64,000 nt of DNA from Salinibacter pepae (GTDB lineage: Bacteria; Bacteroidota; Rhodothermia; Rhodothermales; Salinibacteraceae), in assembly GCF_947077775.1 (NCBI RefSeq), contig NZ_CAMTTE010000001.1, forward strand, positions 310,001 to 374,000. Direction: 5' to 3'. Below are positions 52,442-61,553 of this stretch, piece by piece. Numbering within the stretch: position 1 is the stretch's first letter; each line of letters opens with the position of its first letter. Position numbers and translations under genes: made by a program. The notes below the pieces were generated by a model. That model was not told the origin of the DNA, searched no databases, and saw nothing but the letters and a program-made list of their open reading frames with translations.

Positions 52442-53701
52442 TCATCCCCCTACAGGGAGCAGCCAGAAGGTGAGGTACGACCCGCCCGTCGCCAGCAGGG
52501 GCACCACGTTCTGCATCAGCACGACCCGCACGCTCGTCCCGGGGTCGAAGAGGTCCGACCGGACCGGGGCGGGGCGCCGCGACGCCCCCTGCGGCGCGGA
52601 CTGCGAGCGCACGGCCCCGACCGTCGCGTCGTCCCCGCGCGCCAAGGCCCCCACCGACACCTGGGGGGATACGTCTCCGCGCACGGCCTCGGCCACCGAT
52701 ACGGCCTGGGTGGAGCGCCCCCACCCGAGGCCGATGATGCAGAGGGTGGCGACCACGACGAAACTCGCCGGGATGCCGAGGGCCGACAGCGCGATGATGA
52801 TGAGCGAGCTGAGGAGCGCCACCACGATCGCGGCCGTCAGCGGCAGGTCGGTGATGTCGTTGCCGAGCGTCTCCATGGTCCGGCGGGCAATCGTGAGGGC
52901 CCCCACCGCCACCGCCCCACACCCGATGAGGATGCCGGGGGTCATGGCCAGGGCGCCGCTTCCCACCAGCGGCGCGATGGCGTTGGCAATGTTGCTGGTG
53001 CCCGAGCTAAACGCCATCAAGAACCCGATGCTCACCAGCACGGCCGTGCCCACCGCCTCGCGCCACGACGTGTTGGGCCCGAGGGCCGGCCATAGCTGCG
53101 GGCTGATGCGCTCCATCCGCACGACGGGGGACTCGCGGAGACGGACCACAGGCCACCTTCCCAGCTCTACACGCTCGAACGCCAGCAGCGGGCCGTCACT
53201 CTGCTCGATGGCGACGCGCCGGTCGAGGGCCTCGTACCCGTAGCGCCCCACCATGACGGCGAGCCAAAAGCCAATGATGGGGGACAGAATCCACCAGGCG
53301 AGAATTTCTCCCACGACGGCAAAGTTGAGCTCCCCGCTCGCAAGGCCGAGGCCAATGATGGCCCCCACCGCCGTCATCGACGTGGATGCCGGGGCCCCCG
53401 AAAGGTTGCCCACGAGCAGCGCGCCGCCGATGAAGAACAGCACGATGATGCTCGCTTCGAGCGTGAAGACGGATGGGTCGTGGACCAGCTCCGTGCCCAG
53501 CGTGTCCACGACGCGACGCCCAATCGTGTAGGCCCCGCCGAAGAAGGCCACCGCCATGAGCACTCCCGCGGTGGGCTTCGATAGGACGTTCGCCCCCACC
53601 GCCGGCCCAAAGGCCGGCCCGGTCGTCGCGCCGCCGATGTTGAACGCGACGAAGCACGCAATGATGACGCCGCCGATGAGAAACGGATCGCCCACCGTCA
53701 C
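52442..53701 (-). CDS. PiT-family inorganic phosphate transporter
   Basis: A 419-residue membrane protein with about ten hydrophobic segments in two homologous halves. The PiT signature appears twice in degenerate form: FNIGGATTGPAFGPAVGA near 20 and SSGTSNIANAIAPLVGSGALA near 230 (usual GaNDvaNa.gp). A cytoplasmic loop of about 45 residues links the halves, and another low-complexity stretch precedes the last helix. It should import phosphate (or sulfate) driven by H+ or Na+. The start is GTG 53701. The gap to prfC (245 bp) holds no recognised promoter. Confidence 0.82.
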   Translation of the reverse strand: MTVGDPFLIGGVIIACFVAFNIGGATTGPAFGPAVGANVLSKPTAGVLMAVAFFGGAYTIGRRVVDTLGTELVHDPSVFTLEASIIVLFFIGGALLVGNLSGAPASTSMTAVGAIIGLGLASGELNFAVVGEILAWWILSPIIGFWLAVMVGRYGYEALDRRVAIEQSDGPLLAFERVELGRWPVVRLRESPVVRMERISPQLWPALGPNTSWREAVGTAVLVSIGFLMAFSSGTSNIANAIAPLVGSGALAMTPGILIGCGAVAVGALTIARRTMETLGNDITDLPLTAAIVVALLSSLIIIALSALGIPASFVVVATLCIIGLGWGRSTQAVSVAEAVRGDVSPQVSVGALARGDDATVGAVRSQSAPQGASRRPAPVRSDLFDPGTSVRVVLMQNVVPLLATGGSYLTFWLLPVGG

Positions 53702-53946
53702 GAGTCAGAACGTGGTGCTGCAGGGTTTCAGAGGCGTACTAAAACAAACTGGTTTTCCGGAAAGATCCCCCTTCCGAAGCCCCTCCGCGGGCGTAAAATG
53801 CCGTCTGTGCTGGATCTGGGGCAGTGGGCCGTCGCCACCAGATGAAGCTCGTTCCGGAGGAAGCCGTCTCCGGGGCACGCGCACCGGGCCACAACGCAAG
53901 GCGCTCGCGAGGACAATCCACCGGGGCCGGCATGTCCCCAATGGGA

Positions 53947-55602
53947 CTAGCTGTGCTCCTCTTCCGCCGTATGCTGCTTCGTGGAGTTGAAACTGATGCG
54001 GGGCCAATTTTCCATCGTGCGCTCCAGCCGAAAGTCACTGAGCGCGAGGTACGCCAGGTCCCCGCCGGCGTCGCGGAAGAGACTGTCCATGTTTTCGGCC
54101 TCGAAGTCCTCCAGGTCCTCCGCCGGACCGTCGATCCAGCGGCAGCAGGCGTAGCGCACGCCCGTGAGGTGGGCGTCCACATTGTATTCGTCCTCCAGCC
54201 GGTCCAGGGTCACGTCGAACTGCAGCTCGCCGACGGCCCCGAGGATGTAGTCGTTGCCGCGGAGCGGACGGAACGCCTGGATGGTGCCCTCCTCGCTCAA
54301 CTGCTGCAGGCCCTTGCTTAGGTGCTTCGACCGGAACGGGTCGTCGAGGCGCACCTTGCGGAAATGCTCCGGCGCAAAGCTGGGCACCCCGGTAAAGTGA
54401 AGGGGCTCGGCCGTCGAAAAGCTGTCCCCAATCTTGACGCGCCCGTGGCTCATGATGCCGATGATATCGCCCGGATAGGCCGTGTCCACCCCCTCCCGGT
54501 CCTGCGCCATGAACGTGGTGGCGTTATTGAGGCGCATCGTCTGCCCGGTGCGGTGGTGGATCACCTCCATGCCCTTCTCGAATTTTCCGGAGCAGACCCG
54601 CACGAAGGCCATGCGGTCGTGGTGCTTCGGGTCCATGTTCGCCTGAATCTTGAAGGCGACGCCCGTAAAGTCGTCTTCGTACGGCGAGACGTCCCGGGTC
54701 ACCGTGGGACGGGGTTGGGGCGGCGGGGCGATCTCGACGAAGGTGTCGAACATGTCCCCCACCCCAAAGTTGCTGAGCGCACTGCCGAAGAAGACCGGCG
54801 TCTGTGTGCCGCCGAGGTAGGCCTGCAGGTCCAGCTCGTCGCCCGCCTCGCGGACCAGCTCCACGTCGAACCGAAGGTCGTCGGCCTGATCGCCGAGCAC
54901 CTCGTCGAGCTGGGGGTCCTCCAGGTCGTCAATCGGCAGGCGCTCGTGCTCCCCGTCCATGTCGGCGTGGGAGAAGAGGTGCAGTTCGTCCCGGTACAGG
55001 TTGTAGGTGCCACGGAAGCGGTTGCCCATCCCGATGGGCCAGGAGAGCGGCACGGTCTCCAGATCGAGCGTGTCCTCGATGTCCTCCAGGATGTCGAGCG
55101 GCGGCAGGCCGTGCCGGTCCATCTTGTTGACGAAGGTGATGATGGGGGTGTCCTGCATCCGACACACCTCCATCAGCTTCTCCGTCTGCTGCTCCACGCC
55201 GCTCGCGTTGTCGAGCACCATGATCACGCTGTCGGCCGCAGTGAGGACGCGGTACGTATCCTCCGAAAAGTCGCGGTGGCCTGGGGTGTCGAGCAGATTC
55301 AGCTCGTAGCCCCGGTAGGGAAATTGCATCACCGAGGAGGTGACGCTGATGCCCCGCTCCTTCTCCATCGTCATCCAGTCGCTCATCGCAAAGCGGTCGG
55401 CCTTGCGGGCCTTGATCTCACCCGCCTCGTGGATGGCCCCCCCCTTCAGGAGGAGCTTCTCGGTAAGGGTCGTCTTGCCCGCGTCCGGGTGGCTGATAAT
55501 GGCGAACGTCCGGCGCTTTTCGATCTCGTCCTTGAGGACTGGATCTACGTCATTCGTCGGGGCGGTGGCCTCCTCCGGCGACAGGGCATCGGTGGTGCTC
55601 AC
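53947..55602 (-). CDS. prfC: Peptide chain release factor 3
   Basis: A 551-residue translational GTPase that recycles RF1/RF2 from the ribosome. G1 [10 protein letters not shown]3 DTPGH and G4 NKMD are present; [27 protein letters not shown] and the C-terminal [10 protein letters not shown] are characteristic of RF3 and separate it from EF-G. Slightly longer than the E. coli protein (529). The start codon is GTG at 55602. Confidence 0.95.
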   Translation of the reverse strand: MSTTDALSPEEATAPTNDVDPVLKDEIEKRRTFAIISHPDAGKTTLTEKLLLKGGAIHEAGEIKARKADRFAMSDWMTMEKERGISVTSSVMQFPYRGYELNLLDTPGHRDFSEDTYRVLTAADSVIMVLDNASGVEQQTEKLMEVCRMQDTPIITFVNKMDRHGLPPLDILEDIEDTLDLETVPLSWPIGMGNRFRGTYNLYRDELHLFSHADMDGEHERLPIDDLEDPQLDEVLGDQADDLRFDVELVREAGDELDLQAYLGGTQTPVFFGSALSNFGVGDMFDTFVEIAPPPQPRPTVTRDVSPYEDDFTGVAFKIQANMDPKHHDRMAFVRVCSGKFEKGMEVIHHRTGQTMRLNNATTFMAQDREGVDTAYPGDIIGIMSHGRVKIGDSFSTAEPLHFTGVPSFAPEHFRKVRLDDPFRSKHLSKGLQQLSEEGTIQAFRPLRGNDYILGAVGELQFDVTLDRLEDEYNVDAHLTGVRYACCRWIDGPAEDLEDFEAENMDSLFRDAGGDLAYLALSDFRLERTMENWPRISFNSTKQHTAEEEHS

Positions 55603-55764
55603 GGCAGGGGAACGGTGGGTTTTCAGAACGACAACGTATAAATCGCGGATGGAAAAGCATCCACTGTACCGTTACGAGGCGGACATCAGACGGTTTTGGA
55701 CGCCTTCGGCCCCGAGACAGTCTCCAAGAAGCATTCACCCTGCCGGCCTCGCAGATGTAGATGA

Positions 55765-56214
55765 TCAGTCCGGGGGGGACGGCCGGAGCGGAGCCACGGA
55801 CAGGCCCCGGAGCCCAATCTCCCCCAGGCTCCGATCGTCCTCCCGGAACGGCACCCAGAAGAGGCCGGCGGCGTCCCCGGTCTTCATCGCGCCGGGATTC
55901 AGGCGGCCCCGGACCGCAGTCGTGGTGTCCGCCGCAGGCGCCCGAAAGACGAGCGTAAATCCGTACTGCACGGGCACCTCGTTTTCGTTGATGAGACGCA
56001 GCACGATCCCGTCGTGCTCGTTGTTGGCGTCCGGATAGTAGATGTAGGAAACCCGAAGCCCCTTTTTCTCGATGATTGGCGTCCAGGCGTCTGCGTGCCA
56101 GGCCGCGCTCGTGTCGCCGGCCACGCCCCCCTTCTGCGCCCACCCCACCGACACGGGCAGGAACCCCAGAACCAACACCCCGATGATGTAGCGCTGAGAG
56201 ACCTGCATGGCCAT
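55765..56214 (-). CDS. Hypothetical exported protein
   Basis: A 149-residue protein with a signal peptide (about 1-27, VGWAQ cleavage region) and a single small domain. Alternating strands (IVLRLINENEVPVQYGFTLVFRAP) suggest a beta sandwich, possibly immunoglobulin-like. There are no cysteines and no catalytic motif. Starts at ATG 56214 or 56208. It lies between prfC and the DUF4010 gene, minus strand. I recognise no family. Confidence 0.65.
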   Translation of the reverse strand: MAMQVSQRYIIGVLVLGFLPVSVGWAQKGGVAGDTSAAWHADAWTPIIEKKGLRVSYIYYPDANNEHDGIVLRLINENEVPVQYGFTLVFRAPAADTTTAVRGRLNPGAMKTGDAAGLFWVPFREDDRSLGEIGLRGLSVAPLRPSPPD

Positions 56215-56281
56215 TGACCCTCGGGTGTACCGCCATCGCACTGCGCACAGCCCCCGACCGTCGCGTCGCGTCTTCTCGGCT

Positions 56282-57556
56282 TCAAATGAAGAGCAGGGCC
56301 ACGCCGGACGCCCCGACGATGAGGAGGAGGCCCGGCACCACCGCCCGCCGCAGGCCCGCCGTGCCAGTGAGCGCCACGATGCCGCCCTTGAGCACCGTAT
56401 TGGCGGCCGCCGCAATCACAATGGCCCGGGTGGCGGGCACCGCCCCTACGTCCCCACTTTCGTGGAGACGAGCCATCGAGAGGGTGATGGCGTCCACGTC
56501 CGCCAGCCCCGCCACGACGCTCGACAGGTACACGCCGGCGTCGCCAAAGTAGGTTTGGGCCCCGTTCGACACAACGAGAATGACGGCGTACAGCACCCCA
56601 AATGTGACGGCCGGGCCAAGGCGAAACGGATTTTTGACGGTCTGGGGTTCGTCGTGCTTCTCGACCGGCTGCACGCCGTACAGGTACCCGCAATAGGCGA
56701 GGATTACGACGAAAACCCCCAAGATGGGCGCCCAGACGGTCAGGAGCAGAGGCGGGTTGATGACCGCCACCTCCACGATGACCCGCACAAACATGATGGC
56801 CCAGGCCAGCAGCACGGCCAGCGCGAAGGGCCGGTCCAGCCCTTCCGAGTCTCGGCTCCGTTCCGCGACGCTCAACGTGACGGCCGTGCTCGACGCGAGC
56901 CCCCCAAGAATGCCCGTCAGTCCCACGCCGCGACGCGGGCCCACGACCTTAATGAGCACGTACCCCAGGAAGCTGATCCCAGAAATCAGCACGACCATGA
57001 GCCAGACGTTGTACGGGACCAGCACGTCGAACGGCGACGGGCCGTAGCCCTGCCGCGGCAGCAGGGGCAGCACAATGACCGTGATGACCGCAAACTTGAG
57101 GGTCGCGATTACATCTTCCTGATCGAGCGTGCGGGCGAGGGCGTGGGTTTGCACCTTCAGCGACAGGAGCACCGCCGTCCCAACCCCGAGGGCCGCGCCC
57201 AAGCGGAGATTCCCCCAGTAGCAAAGCCCCCCGGTGAAGAAGGCCACGAGTGCCGCCATCTCGGTGGTGAGGCCGGTGTCTCGCGCTCGGGCCTGGAGGA
57301 AATGCCCGACGGCAAGCAAGATTCCTATTGCAATAACAGTCATTGCGAACGGCCACGCGCTCTCAAGTTCAGTGGCGCCCAGGGCCGACGCCGCCCCCAG
57401 GAGCGCAATGATGGGAAAGGTCCGTGCGCCGGCGATCAGCTCCCCCTCCCCGTCGGCCCGGTCGCGGTACGCATACTCGCGCTGTAGCCCCATGAAGAGC
57501 CCAAGGACGAGGGCCACCCCAAAGCGGTAGAACAGCGTCAGCGTGTCAGACGGCAT
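56282..57556 (-). CDS. MgtC/SapB-DUF4010 integral membrane protein
   Basis: A 424-residue polytopic membrane protein with 11-12 hydrophobic segments. The N-terminal part (about 8-130) is a MgtC-like domain: ALVLGLFMGLQREYA, with RTFPIIALLGA. The C-terminal two thirds match DUF4010: LGGLASSTAVTLSVAERSR, GLADVDAITLSMA, and AAANTVLKGGI. Function is unknown; MgtC-like domains are linked with magnesium or phosphate stress. The start ATG 57556 overlaps the 3' end of a broken YdcF gene by 11 bp. Confidence 0.83.
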   Translation of the reverse strand: MPSDTLTLFYRFGVALVLGLFMGLQREYAYRDRADGEGELIAGARTFPIIALLGAASALGATELESAWPFAMTVIAIGILLAVGHFLQARARDTGLTTEMAALVAFFTGGLCYWGNLRLGAALGVGTAVLLSLKVQTHALARTLDQEDVIATLKFAVITVIVLPLLPRQGYGPSPFDVLVPYNVWLMVVLISGISFLGYVLIKVVGPRRGVGLTGILGGLASSTAVTLSVAERSRDSEGLDRPFALAVLLAWAIMFVRVIVEVAVINPPLLLTVWAPILGVFVVILAYCGYLYGVQPVEKHDEPQTVKNPFRLGPAVTFGVLYAVILVVSNGAQTYFGDAGVYLSSVVAGLADVDAITLSMARLHESGDVGAVPATRAIVIAAAANTVLKGGIVALTGTAGLRRAVVPGLLLIVGASGVALLFI

Positions 57557-58013
57557 GGTGCGGTGCCCAGTCGGAAGGAGGTGTCGTCGAGGAGGCCGCC
57601 CGCACGCCATCAACGGACGGGGGCCGAGGCAGAGGGTGAACAGCGGGCCGTCGCATCTCTCGCGCCCCGGGATCCGTCGGTGACAGGGGGCCGTCGATCC
57701 AGCCGCGCCCGTCGTACACGAGTTGCCCTACATATTCGCGGATGGCAGCGGTGGGTCCGGCCAGGGCCCCGGCGTCGGGGAGCACGTCGGGCACGGTGTG
57801 ACGTCGGTCGCCCACCTGAACGTCCGTCGGCGCCGGCACGGCCTTGATGCCCGCACTCCGAAAGACCGCAAGGGCCCGGGGCATGTGCAGGGCGGAGGTC
57901 ATCAGGAGCACACGGTGAAGTCCCCGCCGATCCCTGCGCCCACGAGCACCAGGCCGAGGAACAGGGGATGACCGAAGAGGCTCAGAAGGTTGGTGACGAG
58001 AAGCGACCCGGAG
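57546..58013 (-). pseudogene. Broken YdcF/DUF218-family gene with internal deletion and frameshift
   Basis: The C-terminal part of a YdcF-type protein is intact from about 57914 down to the stop at 57546: VLLMTSALHMPRALAVFRSAGI, APTDVQV, then LAGPTAAIREYVGQLVY. The family's hydrophobic N-terminal segment (NLLSLFGHPLFLGLVLVGAG) lies immediately upstream (about 57911-57999) but in another frame, and the roughly 100-130 residues that should lie between, with the DUF218 core, are missing. The N-terminal piece lacks a good start codon. I read this as a deletion plus frameshift. The C-terminal piece alone (ATG near 57906) could be translated but would not fold. Confidence 0.6.
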
Positions 58014-58167
58014 AGATGTCGTCTACGGGAGGGGCCGGTGTTCCTCTGCGCCCACCGGACGCGAACCGGTCGTGGGGGGCGGGCAGACCGCGAAGAAGTG
58101 TCCCCATGACTCGGCGCCCCACCGGTCGGGCAGCGGGCCATCCGCCGCGTCGATTCCGTTGCGTCCG

Positions 58168-58242
58168 GCCCCGCACGACCGGCGCCGGGAGGGGTTCGCT
58201 GTTGGAAAACGTGCCGTCGTCGGCAAACCAGTGGGCCTGCAC
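58168..58242 (-). pseudogene. Possible remnant of a YjlB-type cupin gene
   Basis: A frame beginning at GTG 58242 encodes HWFADDGTFSNSEPLPAPVV, which resembles the N-terminal segment of YjlB-like cupins (FxxDDGTxPNxxxPxxVY). No downstream cupin core with its histidines is found; the rest of the local sequence (58014-58167) is uninformative in all frames. This would be a relic fragment. The match is short and could be coincidence. Confidence 0.3.
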
Positions 58243-58336
58243 AGTGGGGCCCGGAGTGCGGCGGCGAGAGCATCGGGAATGCTCACGCCCGAGGCGGCCC
58301 GTGTGGGCGTGGCAGCCGCCACCCGAGTGAGGCCCC

Positions 58337-59575
58337 TCATCCGGACGCCGTGCCGCCGAGGGTTCCGGATTTCGCCTGCTCGATGAAGGTGTTCAGGCAC
58401 TTCTGGGTGCGAGACTCTACAAAGTGCCCATTGATCAGTACCGTCGGGGTGCTGTCGACCCCAACCTTCACGGCCCGCTTCCGCTGCTGAAGGACCTGAT
58501 TCCGATACTCGTTCTGCTCCACCCGTTCGCTCAGCACACTGGGGTCGAGGTCAATCTCGTTCGCGATGGCCCGGAGGTCCTGCATTCCGATGCCGCCCGG
58601 TCCCTGGCGCGCGTACTGCGCCTCCAGCATCTCGTTAAACTTGTCGGACTGGGCCGCCACGTACAGGGCCTGGATCTCCGGCAGCGACGAGCGACGGAGC
58701 GGGAACGGCTTGTAGACAAACCGCACCTCGTCGCGGTGGGCCTCCACCACCTGCTTCATGACCTGGTGAAAGTCTTTGCAGTGGGGACAGTTTGGATCAA
58801 AGTACTCGATGACCGTCACCCCCGCTTCGTTGCTGCCCGCGGTGATGTCCTGAAAGCCGACGAGGGAGGCCCCCTGGTCCTGCAACGGCGTCTTCGAGTC
58901 GTCGAGGTCGCACTGGGCCGGGGCGGCCGACTCGGACGCGGAGCGGGGCTGCGGGGCCGCTGCACTCGTCTCGTCGAAGTAGACAAGATCCATCCCGACG
59001 AGGACGGCCGCGGCGGCGGCGCAGTAGACGAAAAGGGCGACCTGCCGTTTTACGAGTCGAGACGACATGGAATTAGGAGGGGCTGTTGGTGAGGAAGCAA
59101 GCAGGGCAACCTGTCCTGCAAACAGGAGGGTCGTGATCAGGGCCGATCCCAAACACAGAAGGCACAGGGCCTTCAGGGGCCCAAACTGGAGGTACGTGAG
59201 GTACGCCGAGTACGCAATCCCGCCCGTGAGCAGACCGATTCGGGCCCCGTGGATCCATGCTCGCACCCTCGGCACGACCCAGAAGACGGCGACGGTGAGC
59301 ACGCCGACCATCCCATAAAACCCGAGCCCCCAGGTTGTGTTGGGCACCCCCAGGAGTTCGCTTCCCGCCCCGGCGGTTACCGCCGCGCAGTCGAAGATGG
59401 ACGAACCGCCCCCGAGCGCGGAGCCCCCGAGGCATCCATTCTCGAAGGTCCTGGCCTGCTGGATCAAGAGGTGCACGACGTCGAGAACCCCCAACAGGGA
59501 AAGCCCAAACACCACAGCCTCCAGGCGCGGACGGTATCCCCGCAGCCGTTCGCGAAGAGTCTGCACCAGAGGCAT
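58337..59575 (-). CDS. VKOR-DsbA fusion protein (disulfide bond formation)
   Basis: A 412-residue membrane protein combining both halves of an oxidative folding system. The N-terminal VKOR domain (about 1-160) has four to five helices, with cysteines in ENGCLGG and SSIFDCAAV for the outer pair and CLLC as the active CxxC. A fifth helix at about 180-195 precedes an extracytoplasmic thioredoxin-like domain (about 235-400) with the DsbA-type active site CPHC in DPNCPHCKDF and cis-Pro in STPTVLING. VKOR reoxidises the DsbA part and passes electrons to quinone. ATG 59575 gives MPLVQTLRERL. It is divergent from the trp operon. Confidence 0.88.
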   Translation of the reverse strand: MPLVQTLRERLRGYRPRLEAVVFGLSLLGVLDVVHLLIQQARTFENGCLGGSALGGGSSIFDCAAVTAGAGSELLGVPNTTWGLGFYGMVGVLTVAVFWVVPRVRAWIHGARIGLLTGGIAYSAYLTYLQFGPLKALCLLCLGSALITTLLFAGQVALLASSPTAPPNSMSSRLVKRQVALFVYCAAAAAVLVGMDLVYFDETSAAAPQPRSASESAAPAQCDLDDSKTPLQDQGASLVGFQDITAGSNEAGVTVIEYFDPNCPHCKDFHQVMKQVVEAHRDEVRFVYKPFPLRRSSLPEIQALYVAAQSDKFNEMLEAQYARQGPGGIGMQDLRAIANEIDLDPSVLSERVEQNEYRNQVLQQRKRAVKVGVDSTPTVLINGHFVESRTQKCLNTFIEQAKSGTLGGTASG

Positions 59576-59763
59576 GGCCGCTTGGATTGGGGTCGGGATT
59601 GGGGGTCCGTAGAACCAAAACTTGAGCCCACTGCAGGTTCCTCCCTCCCCGCGCAACGGATCCTGGCCGGGCAGGGCCCCTGCCGCCCGCCCGCCGATCC
59701 TCCAATTGAATTTCAAACCGTTCCCGTTGCGAATGGTGATTCTGGGTGGTACTCTGTGGCTGT

Positions 59764-59847
59764 ATGATTGACAAAAGCGGCACCACATCCTTCGGCTGGT
59801 GGCTCTGGCGGCCTTCCCTACGGGTCGAGAGCCCCCTGCGTGCCTGA
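59764..59847 (+). CDS. trpL: trp leader peptide (attenuation control peptide)
   Basis: A 27-codon ORF from ATG 59764 to TGA 59845-59847, 89 bp before trpE. Codons 12, 13 and 15 are TGG, TGG and TGG (Trp-Trp-Leu-Trp), a density highly unlikely by chance in a short ORF placed just before trpE. Its translation would sense charged tRNA-Trp: stalling at 59797-59808 frees the downstream RNA to form the antiterminator. No Shine-Dalgarno is visible, in line with other genes here. The peptide itself is probably not functional. Confidence 0.88.
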   Translation: MIDKSGTTSFGWWLWRPSLRVESPLRA

Positions 59848-59916
59848 CTGCTGTGCACTGCCCCTCGTACTGAATGGCTCTGGACCCGCTGCCAATTGGT
59901 GGCGGGTTTTTGTTTT
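59797..59916 (+). promoter_or_regulatory. trp transcription attenuator
   Basis: Three mutually exclusive RNA helices can be read. (1) GGCTCT 59801-59806, on the Trp codons, pairs with AGAGCC 59828-59833. (2) The antiterminator pairs CGGGTCGAGAGCC (59821-59833) with GGCTCTGGACCCG (59876-59888), 12 of 13 positions, one internal mismatch. (3) The terminator hairpin 59884-59893 with 59898-59907. Helix 2 uses the first five bases of helix 3, so they exclude one another. Ribosome stalling at the Trp codons would block helix 1, favour helix 2 and let transcription continue into trpE; with ample Trp the ribosome reaches the stop, covers 59821-59833, and helix 3 ends transcription. Confidence 0.88.
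59884..59916 (+). terminator. Rho-independent terminator of the trp attenuator
   Basis: ACCCGCTGCC (59884-59893) pairs with GGTGGCGGGT (59898-59907) through ten base pairs, two of them G-U, around an AATT loop. The run TTTTTGTTTT occupies 59907-59916. It ends 20 bp before the trpE ATG, the normal place for an attenuator. Confidence 0.9.
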
Positions 59917-59936
59917 GCCCCTTGTCTTCTCCACAC

Positions 59937-61445
59937 ATGACCTACGACGACTTTCGCACACGTGTCGACACTGCCCGGGCCAGCGGCCTGTCGCGTCTCG
60001 TGGTGCCCGTACACGCCCGTCGGAGTGCCGATCTCCTCACCCCGGTCTCGGCGTACCTCGCCCTCCGAGAGGACTCTCCATTCAGCTTTCTCTTCGAGAG
60101 CGTGGAAGGGGGGGAGAAGTTGGCCCGCTACTCCTTTCTGGGACGGGACCCGTACCGCATTCTAACGGGCCAGGCGTTTGGGGCCACGGTCGAGGTGGAC
60201 GAGCGCCGCACGCCCTCGCCGGAGGCCGGCCTGCCCCCCCCTACCGGCTCCATCTTTGAGGTGCTGGATGCGTACCTGGACCGGTACGAGGAGGTCGAAC
60301 TGCCGGACCTGCCCCGGCTGAGGGGCGGGGCCGTGGGCTACCTCGGATACGACGCCGTGCGTCTCGTGGAGGACCTCCCGGACGCGCCCCCGGACGACCT
60401 CGGCCTCCCCGACGCGGTGTGGTGCTTCTACGACACCGTCGCCGCCTTCGACCACGTCCGCCACCAGCTCGTGCTGATGGCGAACGTGTTCGTCGACGAG
60501 GAGACGGACCTGCGCGCCGCGTTCGAACACGCCCAGGCCCGCCTCGCCGACCTGGAGGCGGACCTTAAGCGCCCCTCCGATCCCCCAGCCCCCGTCGAGT
60601 GGACGCAGGCGGAGCTCACGTCTAACATCGAGCAGCCTGCCTTCGAGGACGCCGTCCGGACGGCCAAGGATCACATCCAGAAGGGCGACATCTTTCAGGT
60701 CGTCCTGTCGCAGCGCTTTGCGACCGCCTTCGAGGGGGACCGCTTCAACCTGTACCGCGCCCTGCGACAGGTCAATCCCTCGCCCTACCTCTTTTACCTC
60801 GACCTCGACGACCTCGCGCTCGTGGGCTCGTCGCCGGAGGTGCTGGTGCGGGCCGAGGACGGCACGGCCGAGGTGCTGCCGATCGCCGGCACGCGGCCGC
60901 GGGGCGAGGACGAGGAGGAAGACGAGGCCCTCGCCGAGGAGCTGCTCGACGACACCAAGGAGCGCGCCGAGCACCTGATGCTCGTCGACCTGGGCCGCAA
61001 CGACCTGGGCCGCGTCTGCCAGTACGCCACCGTGGAGGTGGACCGGTACGCCTACGTCGAACGGTACTCCCACGTCATGCACATCGTGTCGTCGGTCAAG
61101 GGCGCGCTCGCCCCCGATCAGAGCTCCATGGACGCCCTGGCGGCCTGCTTCCCGGCCGGGACGGTCAGTGGCGCGCCCAAGGTGCGGGCGATGGAGATCA
61201 TCGACGACCTGGAGCCCTCCCGGCGCGGGGTCTACGCCGGGGCCGTCGGCTATGTCGACTTCTCCGGAACCCTCGATACCTGCATCACCATCCGCACCAT
61301 GGTCGTGGCCGACGAGACGGCGTACGTGCAGGCCGGGGCGGGCATCGTCGCGGACAGCGACCCTGCCCGCGAGTACGAGGAAACCCGGGACAAGGCCGCC
61401 GCCCTCCGGCAGGCCCTTCGGGTGGCCTCGGAGGGGCTGCTGTAA
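59937..61445 (+). CDS. trpE: Anthranilate synthase component I
   Basis: A 502-residue chorismate-utilising enzyme making anthranilate with TrpG. The N-terminal domain has FLFESVEGGEKLARYSFLG, matching the tryptophan feedback site (usual LLES). The catalytic domain has QKGDIFQVVLSQRF, GSSPEVLVR, PIAGTRPRG, LMLVDLGRNDLGRV, FPAGTVSGAPKVRAMEIID, GAVGYVDFSG and QAGAGIVADSDP. ATG 59937 gives MTYDDFRTRV; the frame upstream runs through the terminator and is not coding. It is the first structural gene after the attenuator and is followed by orf159, trpS, trpG, trpD. Confidence 0.96.
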   Translation: MTYDDFRTRVDTARASGLSRLVVPVHARRSADLLTPVSAYLALREDSPFSFLFESVEGGEKLARYSFLGRDPYRILTGQAFGATVEVDERRTPSPEAGLPPPTGSIFEVLDAYLDRYEEVELPDLPRLRGGAVGYLGYDAVRLVEDLPDAPPDDLGLPDAVWCFYDTVAAFDHVRHQLVLMANVFVDEETDLRAAFEHAQARLADLEADLKRPSDPPAPVEWTQAELTSNIEQPAFEDAVRTAKDHIQKGDIFQVVLSQRFATAFEGDRFNLYRALRQVNPSPYLFYLDLDDLALVGSSPEVLVRAEDGTAEVLPIAGTRPRGEDEEEDEALAEELLDDTKERAEHLMLVDLGRNDLGRVCQYATVEVDRYAYVERYSHVMHIVSSVKGALAPDQSSMDALAACFPAGTVSGAPKVRAMEIIDDLEPSRRGVYAGAVGYVDFSGTLDTCITIRTMVVADETAYVQAGAGIVADSDPAREYEETRDKAAALRQALRVASEGLL

Positions 61446-61553
61446 CCGCTTGGCCACGCCCCGCCGGTCGCCCCTCGCACCGCCCCGCCCGCAAACTTCC
61501 CCCCCGGACGACGGTACCAACCACGCTCTGTCTTCCAATCCCTCTTCCCGGTT

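Noticed and set aside
59727-59755. Promoter TTGCGA-17-TACTCT before the trp leader
   Set aside because: Only 4 of 6 and 3 of 6 matches, and the start would fall almost at the leader ATG; too weak to call. A nearby palindrome TTGAATTTCAA (59706-59716) may be an operator but is unsupported.
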